Below, piece by piece: positions 11,080 through 23,268 of a stretch of DNA of 64,000 nucleotides (position 1 is its first letter; each line of letters starts with the position of its first letter). This DNA comes from Branchiostoma floridae (lineage: Eukaryota; Chordata; Leptocardii; Amphioxiformes; Branchiostomatidae). A program made the position numbers and the translations under genes. The stretch lies in assembly GCF_000003815.2 (NCBI RefSeq), contig NC_049985.1, positions 17,956,074 through 18,020,073 of the forward strand. The letters run 5' to 3'. The notes under the pieces were generated by a model, which saw only the letters and a list, made by a program, of their open reading frames with translations, was not told where the DNA came from and made no database searches.

Positions 11080-11585
11080 CGCCCTGATGAAAGCTATTAA
11101 TGGCGCCCGTACTGTCAGGTACAGTCGGTGAATCCGCAGCCCGATGGCACACAAAGTTTTGCTTGCACGTTAAATTCTACGGCGTGTCTGCGTGCTCAAA
11201 AATCCGTCGGATTCCCTACGAGTTTGTGCTGAGGCGGTACTTACCACTTACGGATCCCAAAAGATTGCCCAGGTTTTGGCATGTAGACAGCACGTATTTG
11301 CGGGTTGTGCCCTTAGCTTAACGGAGTCACGTCTGTCTGAAATGTTGTCTAACCAGTCGGTAATTACCGGAGGCACCGAACTTTCGAACTATCACCGCCC
11401 TATCGCTGACGTGGGAGGCGACGAACAATGAGGTCGATAAACATCATGTGACGTCACCGCAGGGTGTTTGGCCCAGGAGCCAGAGGTCCTGGGTTCACAT
11501 CCTGCCATGTTACCGATGTTGTACCCTTGGTAAGGCCTACGTCACATTTCCTAATCGGGACGGCCGGGCTGTTTGTGGAAACGAA
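11080..11585. repeat. Dispersed repeat with SINE-like 3' part, copy 1
   Basis: Homologous to 26080-26600 over its length. The last part ('aggtcctgggttcacatcct', then 'taaggcctacgtcacatttc') also occurs at 42140-42265, 45125-45190 and 61728-61860. It contains a tRNA-like B box (GGTTCACATCC) preceded by an A-box-like TGGCCCAGGAG, which suggests a tRNA-derived SINE. The A-B spacing is short. Confidence 0.5.
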
Positions 11586-12585
11586 AATGTAAGGTTTGTG
11601 CAGATAGATATGCACAAGGCATGCTGTTTATTTATTTTTGGTCCTTGGTTTGATCTTTCGCCTAGCAGTCAACACCACAGCGCATCCAAGACTAAAAATA
11701 GGCAAAGAATTGCTCATGTAGTACCAGGGTCAACCACCAGGAGGCCCAAAGTCGACCTTCATCGTCAAGATCGATCGTCCTACCTACAGAAATTACTAAA
11801 AGAAAATCTCAATCCTTTCAGTTCTTAAGATATATCTCTAGTCTCAAAATAATACCTCCATCTTGAAAAGCGTAACAACAATAAAAACGATGATGATGTT
11901 GACAAGAAAGAGGTTTCTTTTACACATAAAGCCGCAAGTTCTCTTCGAACTGACGTCAGGTTTTATTTCGATATAAACAGGAGCAGACAGTTTGCCTGCT
12001 TGCATTTATGGATGATATGTTGTCAACTAAGATTGTTGAACAGTCTGTCAATATTTGTGAGCCAATGCAGATATTTCCCTCCTCGTCTTGTCTAAGACAT
12101 AGAGTGAAGAAAAGTAACAGAGTAAACTCCCACGAAGAAATGACAACAAGCAAGGTAACTTTTCAGTACAGTCATATTGGGGTTAGCTACATAACAGTCA
12201 TGCTCGGTAATTGCAGTTTCTAGAAACGCCAACAACTCGTTAAGTACATCATCTGTACCTGTGGCTTGGGTAGCTCAGCCTATGTTGAATGACGATGTGT
12301 TTGCATAACCAGCTCACTCCATCAGTGTATCAGTTCAGCCACTGTCATCATTGATGGATTTCCATATATTTCTGTATCTACAATGTTCTTACAACTGATC
12401 ATTGAATTTCGTCCATTACACTCTTTCTATTTGCTTCTTAGAGCTCAATCAAAACTCTCAAATGGGTTGCTTCTTTTCTAATTATCCCATATAGTAAGAT
12501 AATGAGACAAGACAAGTTTGGGATGTTCCATAGTGTCTCCATAGTTATATGACAATTGGTGATAACTAACGGCTTTAAGTTTAAT
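11586..12585. other. Spacer and 3' flank of gene B
   Basis: No gene seen. 11950-12585 is homologous to the flanks below the other NTase-TPR genes ('cagtcaatatttgtgagcca'). Confidence 0.45.
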
Positions 12586-15500
12586 CTAATCACGGATGGC
12601 ATTCCTACATTTTCGGATGTTGTTCTGTATTTTTACAACGTTGGGATGTGCCGACTCATAGATAGCTTTCATCATCTTTACAGACTGTTCATAGTAACTC
12701 AAAGCTTTACTCTGATCGCCAAGGTCACACCAACATGTTCCAATGTTGTTAAGTGATGAAGCAATATCGGGATGTGCTGTTGTTTCACCATAGATAGTTT
12801 TCATCATCTTCAGTGACTGTTCGTAATACCTGATAGCTTTTCTTTTATCGCCAAGGTCAATCCAACGGTTTCCAATGTTGTTAAGTGATTGAGCAATATC
12901 GGGATGTGCTGTTGTTTCTCCATAGATAGCTTTGTTCATCTTCAGTGACTGTTCGTAATACATGAGAGCTTTCCTCTTATCACCAAGGTCATCCCAACAT
13001 GCCCCAATGTTGTTAAGTGATTGAGCAATATCGGGATGTGCTGTTGTTTCACCATAGATACCTTTTCTCATCTTCAGTGACTGTTCGTGATACCTGATAG
13101 CTTTCCTCTTATCGCCAAGGTCACTCCAACGGTTTCCAATGTTGTTAAGTGATTTCGCAATATCGGGATGTGCTGTTGTTTCACCATATATAGCTTTCAT
13201 TATCTTCAGTGACTGTTCGCAATACCTGATAGCTTTCCTCTGATCGCCAAGGTCACTCCAACACAACCCAATGTTGCCGAGTGAGTAAGCAATATCGGAA
13301 TGTGCTGTTGTTTCGCCATACATAGCTTTCCTCATCTGCAGTGCCTGTTCGTGATACCCAATAGCTTTCCTCTGATCGCCAAGGTAACGAAAACAGTTTC
13401 CAATATTATTAAGTGATCCAGCAATATCGGGATGTGGTGTTGTTTCCCCATAGATAATTTTTTCCATCTTCAGTGACTGTTCGTGATACCAGATAGCTTT
13501 CCCTTTATCGCCAAGGCCACTCCAACATACCCCAATGTTGTTAAGTGATGAAGCAATTTCGGGATGCGCTGTTGTTTCACCATAGATAGTTTTCTTCATC
13601 TCCAGCGACTGTTCGTAATACTTGATAGCTTTCCTCTGATCGCCAAGGTCACTGCAACAGTTTCCAATACTGTTAAGTGATTTCGCAATATCGGGATGTG
13701 CTGTTGTTTCACCATAGATAGCTTTCATCATCTTCAGTGACTGTTTGTAATACCTGAGGGCTTTCTTCTTATCACCAAGGTCATACCAACATCTTCCGAA
13801 GTTGTTAAGTGATGCAGCGATATCAGGATGTGCTGTTGTTTCGCCATAGATAGCTTTCATCATCTTCAGTGACTGTTCGTAATACCTGAGAGCTTTCTTC
13901 CTATCACCAATGTCATACCAACATCTTCCAATGTTGTTAAGTGTTGCAGCAATATAGGGATGTGCTGTTGTTTCGCCATAGATAGCTTTCATCATCTTAA
14001 GTGACTGTTCGAGATACCTGATAGCTTTCTTCATATCGCCAAGGTCACTCCAACAGTTTCCAATATTATTAAGAGACGCAGCAATATAGGGATGTGCTGT
14101 TGTTTCCCCATAGATAGCTTTCCTCATCTTTAGTGACTGCTCGAGATAAATGAGGGCTTGACTTTGGTCACCAAGGTTAATACAACATCCTCCAATATTT
14201 CCAAGCAATAGGGCGATGCCTGAGTGCACAGTGCTCTCTCCATACACAGTCATTGCAACTCTGAGTGCCTGTCGATAGTAGCCCATTGCTTTCTCAAACT
14301 CACCACGCTTGTGCAAGACCACTCCTAATTCGCATAGTATATCAAACTGTTTTTCCTCATCACTGCCCGCCTCTTCCAGAGCCGCTTCACACTGACGTAA
14401 GGATGCATCTAAATGGAATAGCTCTTGTGTAATACGGCCCCTTATTAGCGATGAGTTGTCAAAGATCGCGTTTTGAAACATATTGGTCCACTGATTTTCC
14501 TTTGCAAATGTATCAACAATGCATATTTTTAATGGAATGGCAGTATAGTAGTACCTGAAAAGCATTTTTGAGTCTGATATGTAGAAAACTGACTGAACGA
14601 AAGTGTCATCTACATCACGTTTATCCAGGTGGGTTTTCATCTCAGTGAGAGGAGACAGTCTGTCCTTCTGTCCTCCGTTGGCGATGTACGTTCTTAACCG
14701 CAGCTCCGCTGAGATGCTGATCAGTACAGTCAAGTGGTGGGCGTCTTCTTGACTGATCCGCTGTGTCTTTTGTAACTCTTCTATCATTCCCCACGCGCTC
14801 GGGATCGTTATACCGCAGCAAATACCCAACATATCAACGGCTAAGCTGGGGAAGCGGTATATTTCTTTCTTGACATCCAGGAGTTGCCCTGTTGGCTCAA
14901 CGTTTTCTAGTTGTTGAATATTATCCCTCAGTGCTAGCAGTGCTGGCAGCCGTGCCAAATCAGCTGAACGATCTACGTCTTCAACTCGGCCCGTATACTC
15001 ATCTACCAAAGACTCGTCTCCTGTTAAGTAGGTCACCCGTCTGAGGATGTCTGACAGGTGATAGCCTTCCGCCAGGGCGATGTGCAGATGTTGATATTCC
15101 GCTAACTTATCAGGAGTCTGGATGAGACTAACAGAAGGTTTGCTCTTGGTTTCGTCTCTTCCGAAAGGAGTCTTAGAAGCCCATGGCATGAAGCCATCGA
15201 AGGCGAAGCCGCGAGGTGTGATGGAGTCGAAGAACCAGTCTTTCTCTGGGTCTTCTGAGAGGAAGTCGTTGAGTGACGGGATGGCCATGGCTGGGAGGAT
15301 GGTTTCCCCAAGGTTGATGACTTTTAGATGTAAGTAGTGTGTGAGGTTTAGGAAGTACCTCCGTGTATCATCATCATCCTTCCCTTCCTCAATCAGAATG
15401 GCGAACTCCAGGTCAGAGTACGGCGTGACCAGTTCTGTGGCTTGTGAGCCCAACCCGATGAAAGCGTACTTACACGGAGGAGGACCAAGCTTTGCAATGC

Positions 15501-18339
15501 ATTCGTCTGTCAGTACTTGGATTAACTCTTGTCTGTCAGCTGTGATCCTCTTGAACAAGTTCTTGATAGCTTCAGCTCGTTTGATCTCTACTTCTCTCAC
15601 GACGGGATCATCTTCATCATACTGATAAGGGTTGTGTTTCTGATGAATTGTGTCTAGCTGAGATTTTACACGGGCGCGCATGTTCTCCAGTTCCTCTATG
15701 TGATCTAACGCGCTGCTGTACGGACACGGTTCACAGTCTAGTTTACAGGTGCTCCTAAGAAACTGCCTTTCTGTTTCTTGCAGCCCTGTTACCATGTTTT
15801 GTTTGTCTCCATCTGTCCGTGCCATGGAGGCGTTATACAGAGCTGCTGCCTGTGTGAATTTCCTACCTTCTCCTGTCCGCTTGCCTCGCTCGACGTAGAC
15901 GTCACCCAACCTGCACAGACAGTCGGCTTCTCTCGCCTTGTCGGGCTTATAGCGATCTGAAAATAGAAAATTTTTAAAGTCAAAATACTACAGTCGTGTT
16001 CCACGGTTACTGTATATAGGCATATCAATATACTCTATAGATAAAAACTAACTTGGAAAATGTGATAAGAATGAAGTCCAATACAGGTCTATGAAAGTGA
16101 TCCTTTAGTTTAGAGGAAATTAGGCTCTGTAAAGTGTAAATTGAAACTTAACTTTACATATTCAAGTGCATTTAATCAACTTCAAACTAGAAGACTAATC
16201 ATAATTTGACGGCGTTTGAATGGAAAGTGCATAACATACCGTGAACCAGCTTCAGGGCGGCTGCCAGGTTCTGCTCTGCTGCGTCCAGGTCTCCATTTCC
16301 CAAGTCGCGGTCTGCCGTCTGGAGGTAGCTGCGGTAGGAACTGAAATAAACAAAACAAATCATGTTCTTTTCATTTAAATGGCCTTGTTGGTTGCAATGA
16401 AATTGAAATGAATGAAGGAATTTGTGCTTTTCATGATGTCATTCCCTGCCGGCTACAAAGTTTGATACGGGTGCTCCGGGGCGGTCTATATTCTACGGTG
16501 TACCACGGGCTACAATATGTACGTATACCACATGGGCTTTTATCGAATAGTTAGAAAGCATTTCGCATGCATATCAAGCGTTGCTGACGAAAAGTATCGG
16601 TCTAAGTCATGATTTGAAGCTTCTTGGTTCGCGATGTTTCGCGATGCATTTAAATTCGGGAAATTTACATTAAACACTCATTTGAATTATCATAACAATA
16701 AGAACAAACAGTTAACACGAACATTTCCAAGCGTTTTCAGACTTTTGCGGCTCCGGATCCCCGGTATTTCTGAAGAAATCACAGAATCTCCTTTAGATTC
16801 TTATCAAAATACATAGAAATGGGTATCTAGTCCATTCAAAGGAACCATTCCCTAGCACTTACATACGCATATCGTCATTGATGACGTCGCTAGAGGGCGC
16901 GGCTGAGAAGGGAGAGAAGTGGTTCTTCCGGCCACTCACGTCGTGTTGTTGCTGCGTACGTGCTGACCTCTATGAGAAGAGAAAAGGAGTCATGAATGGT
17001 GGGAAATCGTATTATCCTCAACAAACTCAAACTCAACTCCAATGAACAAATAAACTTTGACCTCACATGGCCCGTGGAACTCCAGAGCAAAATTATAGCT
17101 GGCGTTACTAGTACTGGCTATGTTCAATACAATGCAATCTCTACAACTGGATATTGTATATTGTTTACCTGAATGTCATTGGGTAAAGAGGTAGGAAGAT
17201 GAAGGTTTTCCAAATCAGGTCACACTTTGTACCCATACCCCCCCCCCCCCCCCGATAAAGTTTCGCAACACAACAACCGGCGTTGGAATATTTAGTTAGT
17301 CATAATATATGTATCATTTATCACGTTTCTCGACAACCCAGATAAACAGGAATTGTGATAAGCAGTTCGTTGTTGACACGTTGGTGCAGACTAAAAGGGT
17401 CCATGTAAATTCCACCAAGGACTCATGACATCTTATGTCAACAGTTTGCAAAGATGTGAAGTCAAATATGTACGACACCCGTCGATAGTAATGTAAGCGG
17501 CACTTTGAACATTAACAGCAAATATGTAAGGATCAAACAACGGTTCAAACAATCAATCTGGTACATATTTTTTCTCACACAGTATTTTAGTAACTAAAGG
17601 CACCTGTTGATTGTAGACTTAGACTGCAAGAATAAATTATGTATAACCAGCTCATTCCTTTCAAAGTATCGTAACGGTTAAATTCCCATATGGAGCCAAA
17701 ATCAGCCTTTCTAATTAGCTATGTTTTATCTAATTATGCCTGCTTTTCACACATTGTCAAAAAACCTATGCCGTACTGAGACGTCATTACCTGATTAGCC
17801 CGAAAGCAGAGAAATCTCCATAAAGTCACCCACAACACCAACATAGTCAGCGTACAACCTACCGGGTATCCACCACCACTTGCTAATTCCCGCAGTGATT
17901 TGTTCTTAAAGCCTACGGGCGCGACGCAAGCCATGAGCGGGGGGGGGGGGGTGTATTGCTGACTGGATTCTCATCATGTTCAACACCGATTGCTGGGGGG
18001 ACCTGGGGAGAATTCTGAAATACACCCCCCCCCCCATGCCATCGCCACTGGTCTTTGTTTCCATACCCATCTATGATTTTACCAACGTTAGGGACCCGAC
18101 CCATTATGTGTTAGAATGCTGCTATGCCTGCCTGTTATAACTGTGGCCGTCATTGAAACTATATGGTGGTAGTGGGGCAAAGTTCGTCGTTTGGTCAAAA
18201 CCTTGCCTGTACCCACAGACAAAACAAGTGAGAAGCCGTTCTTGAAATGTTTTCTCACCGTGTCCACAAAAATACAAAACAAACAAAAAAACACTGCCCA
18301 GACCATAAAATAAAATATTTCAATAGAGCGTGTAGAAAC

Positions 18340-18404
<65 letters not shown>

Positions 18405-19234
18405 TCATATATGTATGTATGTAGGGAATTGCTTTATTTTACTGAAGCAAAAAAACGTTTTTGCAATACTCCAGTTATCGTTACAATATTTTCTTTCCCT
18501 AACAGAGGTCAAAATAGATACATGTAGCTCACCTTGATTTTTGTTGTGGTGATTTCTTGCCTGATTTTTGCTGTGTGCAGTAAGCGGTGAACAATGGCCA
18601 CTGTTCCCTGCACGTTGTGACACCGCGCCAGTGCCTTGTTGTACAGAGCAGAAGCTCTGGTCAAGTCTCTAGTGTCAAGAGTTTCTGTTCCTCTTTTCAG
18701 GTACACGTCACCGAGACTTTTTGTCGCTTCTGTTTCTAACATGCTGTTCTTGTTTACTATTCCCTCTACCATCAACTGTGCGTATCCAACCAGCACAGAG
18801 TCTATGTTACTACCGGCAGCCCGTTTCTTGTCGAGGTCTTGAAACTTTCCTGCAACCTTAGCAACTGTAGTCGTCTCCTTGTCTTTTGTTGGCTGTTCCT
18901 TACCTTGTGACCCCTTTGAGAACACCGCCTGTAAAAGCCTCTCCGTGTATCTGCATCGGTGTTCTATACCTTCTCTTTGATCGCGATGGTCACACCGGAC
19001 CACAGCAGCCACGTAAAGCGCCAAGGCCATGTTGAACTTCCCTACGTCCTTCCTGAGTCTTCCCTTCTCCAAGTTCATGTCGCCCAGACTTTTGAGCAGC
19101 TCCACTTCCGCCAGCCTGTCCATGTCAGCCATGGCGTCCACCAGGGCACGGAGGTAGCCTGTCTCCGCACGGACTAGTCCGTACCTCCTGCCCTTCGCGT
19201 CCGCCTCACGGAGTTTCTCACAGACCCGCAACAT
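12586..19234 (-). CDS. NTase (GlnD/DUF294-like)-TPR protein, gene B, intact
   Basis: Exons: 19234-18533 (702 nt), 16969-16863 (107), 16340-16240 (101) and 15956-12586 (3371), with consensus donors (GTGAGC, GTAAGT, GTATGT) and matching phases; 1426 residues. Order: TPR-like modules in exon 1 and at the start of exon 4 (GDVYVERGK); NTase core at residues about 465-495 with LGPPPCKYAFIGLGS and SDLEFAIL, the hGS-x10-DhE signature of the pol-beta superfamily; GFAFDGFMPWASKTPFG as a possible third carboxylate; a DUF294_C/GlnD-like helical segment about 660-760 (LLDVKKEIYRFPS, AELRLRTYIA); then 12 TPRs of 44 residues (YGETTAHPDIA, SLNNIGNCWSDLGD) from about 845. No HD or ACT domain follows, unlike bacterial GlnD. 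No signal peptide or membrane segment, so probably intracellular. Substrate unknown; nucleotide transfer is inferred from the motif. Confidence 0.85.
16981..18532. other. Intron 1 of gene B
   Basis: No gene. Contains homopolymer C (17239-17256), homopolymer G (17939-17951), a C run near 18025-18034 and an AT microsatellite. Confidence 0.5.
18343..18402. repeat. (AT)n microsatellite
   Basis: About 28 uninterrupted AT dinucleotides within intron 1 of gene B. Confidence 0.95.
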
Positions 19235-19303
19235 GGCGTTGTTAGGGGGAGAGAAGTGGTCCTTCCGTTGTCTCATGTCTTGTTGTTGCATACGCGTTGA
19301 CCT
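19235..19303 (-). other. Exon-2-like piece fused in frame upstream of exon 1 of gene B
   Basis: 69 nt reading RSTRMQQQDMRQRKDHFSPP then NNA, directly joined to MLRVCEKL. It resembles exon 2 of the family (RSARTQQQ, DHFSPFS) and keeps an acceptor (TAG) at 19304-19306. It also supplies upstream in-frame ATGs, so the protein could start at 19291. Because family exon 1 ends in phase 0, an upstream exon could splice to it. Confidence 0.7.
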
Positions 19304-19306
19304 CTA

Positions 19307-20175
19307 CGTTAAAAAGTCATGAATTAGCAAGAGGTGAACAATTGTATTTTTTTTTGTAAATCGCAATTTAGAACTTTCAAAGATAAAGAGCTAAATGGTT
19401 TCATATAAACCCCCTTCCCTTCAACATTACATCATCAGCCAGCCGATAGTAAAGTTCAAAGGTTTTATGGCCCAAACTAAAGCTTCGTAAATAATTGTCA
19501 AATAACTCGTAGCCTATTACTTTAGTTCACATACAATTCAATCTCTACAACTGGATAAAAACGGAAATTTACTTCCGGACGTTTGGAGTGACAGAAGAAG
19601 CGATAGACACTCATTTTGTAGCAATCATGGTTCAGAGAATTATTGGCAGATTGCAATGACATTTTGTATATATTAGGTAGGTTTGGGGAATAAAAAAGAT
19701 CAAATTAATTTGAACCTTTTATCGGCTTTCCTTGGTGCTGCAGCAAAATTTCATTTTACCGTATATTTTTTTCTGAAAATGCTGTTGTTCTGACTTTTTT
19801 ATGGTAACGTAATGATAGATTCTGAATATCCTCCACCAGACGTTCCTACGGGGGTACGGAGATATCTAGATAGTAGAATTCTGCAAAAAGGAAATTGGCC
19901 AGGGGGGTCAGTGCGTCCACCATAAGGTTTAAATTCATCGGCTGGCCAACTCCTTCGGTTGGAAAACTTTCCTGGCAAATTGTTCTCTCTATTAAAGCCA
20001 GCGTAGTTAATCTGGAACAGACTAGCCTAAGGCTAAGACGTCGACAAGAAGTGATGTTGGTGTAAGTCCCATAGCAGTTTGTTCTGGAACTGCAGGACGT
20101 TTTTGCGGAAAATTTTGGTTGAGTTTGTTGTTGATTTTGATAGTTTTTGTTGAATGTGTAGTTATTGCTCTGCAG
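19307..20175. other. Spacer between gene B and PhyH copy 2
   Basis: No gene seen. The CRE-containing block found upstream of A, C and D is absent here. Confidence 0.4.
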
Positions 20176-20645
20176 GTGTGTTCTATCTGGATGCCCGTTG
20201 ACCCCGTTCCCATGGAGACGTGTGTGCAGTTCGTGCGCGGATCGCAAGGTTGGGGCTGGTTCTACCCCAGGAAGTTCGCCACCACGCTCAACTACAGTCT
20301 GACGGGGGCCGACACAGGCGGCAAGACTTTCCGGGATGTCCCGGATATAGACGGGGACAGGAACAAGTACGATATCCTCACCTGGGACGTGCAGGTAAGT
20401 TTCACCTGGTCATATCATTGTCAATATACGTACATACATAAGACTAAAGAACTGCGCACGTTGTACCGTCGGTTTTCTAATTGGTTTCTCTTCTAAGACG
20501 TTCAGACCAAGACACGTGACAGTAATGGCTAAGTGATTGGTCATTCAAAATAAGGAAGTAAGAGTTTCTTCGTTGAGCTGGAACTCAATTGGCCTGCTTA
20601 CAATGTGACGTTGTTTAGTTGTTCATTGTTTTCTCATTGCCGTCA

Positions 20646-20886
20646 GCCCCAAGACTATCGTGTTCCACACGAAGACCCTACACGGTGCGCCCGCCAACCC
20701 GTCCCTGGTCCTGCCCAGGGTTGTTTACTGTGTGACGTAGTTTGTTTGTTTGTTTGTTTGTAGCCCGGAGACTGTATCGTGTTCCACATGAAGACCCTAC
20801 ACGGCGCGCCCGCCAACCCGTCCCTGGTCCTGCCCAGGGTTGTTTACTGTGTGACGTAGTTTGTTTGTTTGTTTGTTTGTTTGTAG
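20646..20886 (+). repeat. Tandem half-copies of PhyH exon 5 (two extra units)
   Basis: Units of about 121 bp begin near 20646, at 20765 and (the real exon) at 20887. Each starts with CCCGGAGACTGTATCGTGTT (the first is degenerate) and reads into 'cctggtcctgcccagggttg' and 'tttactgtgtgacgtag' instead of continuing the exon. A TTTG run and TAG acceptor precede the second unit and the real exon. The half-exons have no obvious donor. Confidence 0.85.
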
Positions 20887-21017
20887 CCCGGAGACTGTAT
20901 CGTGTTCCACATGAAGACCCTACACGGCGCTCCCGCCAACCCGTCCCTGTCTCTGCGCAGGCGCGTGGTCTCCACACGGTGGTTGGGGGATGACGCCGTG
21001 CTGGCCGAGAGGCCATG

Positions 21018-21365
21018 GGAAGTCTCTCCACCAATCACAGGTGAGTTCGGGAAGTCTCTCCGCCAATCACAGGTGAGTTTGGGAAGTCTCTCCGCCAATC
21101 ACAGGTGAGTTGGGGAAGTCTCTCCGCCAATCACAGGTCAGTTTGGGAAGTCTCTCCGCCAATCACAGGTGAGTTTGGGAAGTCTCTCCGCCAATCACAG
21201 GTGAGTTTGGGAAGTCTCTCCGCCAATCACAGGTGAGTTTGGGAAGTCTCTCCGCCAATCACAGGTGAGTTTGGGAAGTCTCTCCGCCAATAACAGGTGA
21301 GTTTGGGAAGTCTCTCCGCCAATCACAGTTGAGTCTGGGAATTCTGTCCGCCAATCACAGGAGAG
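21018..21365 (+). repeat. 32-bp minisatellite of splice donors, copy 2 (about 11 units)
   Basis: Same unit as at 8280, here the longest of the three arrays. Most units keep CACAG|GTGAGT; unit 4 has GTCAGT, and the last units degenerate to GTTGAGT and GGAGAG. Confidence 0.9.
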
Positions 21366-21534
21366 TGAACCTGTAGATACTGCTAAGGTACATGTTTGTT
21401 TGTGTCTGTTTTCTCTGTCACGACCAGTGGAGGAGTTGCTGAACTGACCACATTCTTTTTTTTCCACAGGAGGTCTTACATACGGCGACAAGATGGCGTG
21501 CGACACCTTCCCGCTCATCTGGAAGCGAGACTGA

Positions 21535-22070
21535 ATTATTGTTTATTGTCTCTGTGTTATTGTGACAACTTTTTATTACTACGTCATCTCCAAGCAGGTG
21601 TTGGGAGTAATGCCGTCGCTCCGTAATTTTTACGCCAATAATAGATGAGAAGACGTGATACCAACACACCCATGCCCATAGCTTATGTTCGTGTCGTCAT
21701 AAAAACAAAGGGCATTATAAAAGTACATCAGATTGAATAGAATGTAAGAAGAATGATATTTGTATACAGGTAAATTGTATGCAGGTCTCGTATTTTTTTA
21801 ATGTTTAACTTGATCATAACAAGTAGCTATGATAATTCTGAAATACTGAAATACTGATCACAATAATACAACTGTGCAAGGGGGACAAGAAGCGTAAAAA
21901 CGTATCTCTCGATCACCATTTAACAATGAACTATCTCTCTAACCAGATGAAATGAATCAAATATCGTAGCGTATAAAAGGTATACTAAATCGACCCAGAA
22001 TGTAACAAAGGCTACAAAGACAATAGTTATCTAAAATAAAGTTATGCGTTACATTGAATGTTTGATGCAA
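21535..22070. other. PhyH copy 2 downstream flank
   Basis: No gene seen. Homologous to 8670-9184 and 34499-35064. Confidence 0.45.
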
Positions 22071-23268
22071 GACCGGTGTAGCAGACTATGTGTAAGAGTA
22101 ATCATTATGTACTCATTCCCTTATATGGAATATCTGCTGTAAGACCGGTGTAGCAGACTGTGTGAGAGTCACCATTATGTACACCTGCCCTTATATGGAA
22201 TATCTGCTGTAAGACCGGTGTAGCAGACTGTGTGTAAGAGTCACATTATGTACACCTGCCCTTATATGGAATATCTGCTGTAAGGCCGGTGTAACAGACT
22301 GTGTGTGAGAGTCGCCATTATGTACACCTGCCCTTATATGGAATATTTGCTGTAAGACCGGTGTAGCAGACTGTGTGAGAGAGTCACCATTATGTACACC
22401 TGCCCTTATATGGAATGTTTGCTGTAAGACCGGTGTAGCAGACTGTGTGTGAGAGTCACCATTATGTACACCTGCCCTTATATGGAATATCTGCCGTAAG
22501 ACCGGTGTAGCAGACTGAGTGTGAGAGTCACCATTATGTACACCTGTCCTTATATGGAATATCTGCTGTAAGACCGGTGTAGCAGACTGTGTGAGAGTCA
22601 CCATTATGTACACCTGCCCTTATATGGAATATTTGCTGTAAGACCGGTGTAGCAGACTGTGTGTGAGAGTCACCATTATGTACACCTGTCCTTATATGGA
22701 ATATTTGCTGTAAGACCGGTGTAGCAGACAGTGTGTGAGAGTCACCATTATGTACACCCGCCCTTATATGGAATATCTGCTGTAAGACCGGTGTAGCAGA
22801 CTGTGTGAGAGTCACCATTATGTACACCTGTCCTTATATGGAATATCTGCTGTAAGACCGGTGTAGCTGACTGTGTATGAGAGTCACCATTATGTACACC
22901 TGCCCTTATATGGAATATTTGCTGTAAGACCGGTGTAGCAGACTGTGTGAGAGTCACCATTATGTACACCTGCCCTTATATGGAATATCTGCTGTAAGAC
23001 CGGTGTAACAGACTGTGTGTGAGAGTCACCATTATGTACACCTACCCTTATATGGAATATCTGCTGTAAGACTGGTGTAACAGACTGTGTGTGAGAGTCA
23101 CCATTATGTACACCTGCCCTTATATGGAATATTTGCTGTAGGACCGGTGTAGCAGACTGTGTGTGAGAGTCACCATTATGTACACCTGCCCTTATATGGA
23201 ATATCTGCTGTAGGACCGGTGTAGCAGACTGTGTGTGAGAGTTACCATTATGTACACCTGCCCTTATA
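22071..23268 (+). repeat. 72-bp satellite array, about 17 units
   Basis: Same unit and orientation as 9185-9760, with 70- and 72-bp variants. Ends at 'cccttataagtcgaacacgt', as do the arrays at 9.7 and 40.5 kb. Confidence 0.95.

Larger units (their letters stand above)
20176..21534 (+). pseudogene. Orphan 3' exons of a PhyH-like gene, copy 2
   Basis: Exons 20176-20394 (219 nt), 20887-21040 (154 nt) and 21470-21534 (65 nt) match exons 4-6 of the gene at 24209-34498 in frame and length. They retain FHMKTLHGAP, VVSTRW and the terminal LIWKRD with TGA. I find no 5' exons between copy 1 (8669) and here: the homologous position (10.3-11.1 kb) holds other sequence. Extra half-copies of exon 5 precede it. 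Open frames with no start suggest a recent loss or expression as part of a chimeric transcript. Confidence 0.75.

Noticed and set aside
20678-21518. Minus-strand frames rich in ERLPKLTCDWRRDFPNSPV
   Set aside because: Complement of the 32-bp donor minisatellite and PhyH exon 5.
22071-23268. CRISPR-like array
   Set aside because: Units are contiguous 72-bp repeats with no unique spacers, in animal DNA; this is a satellite.
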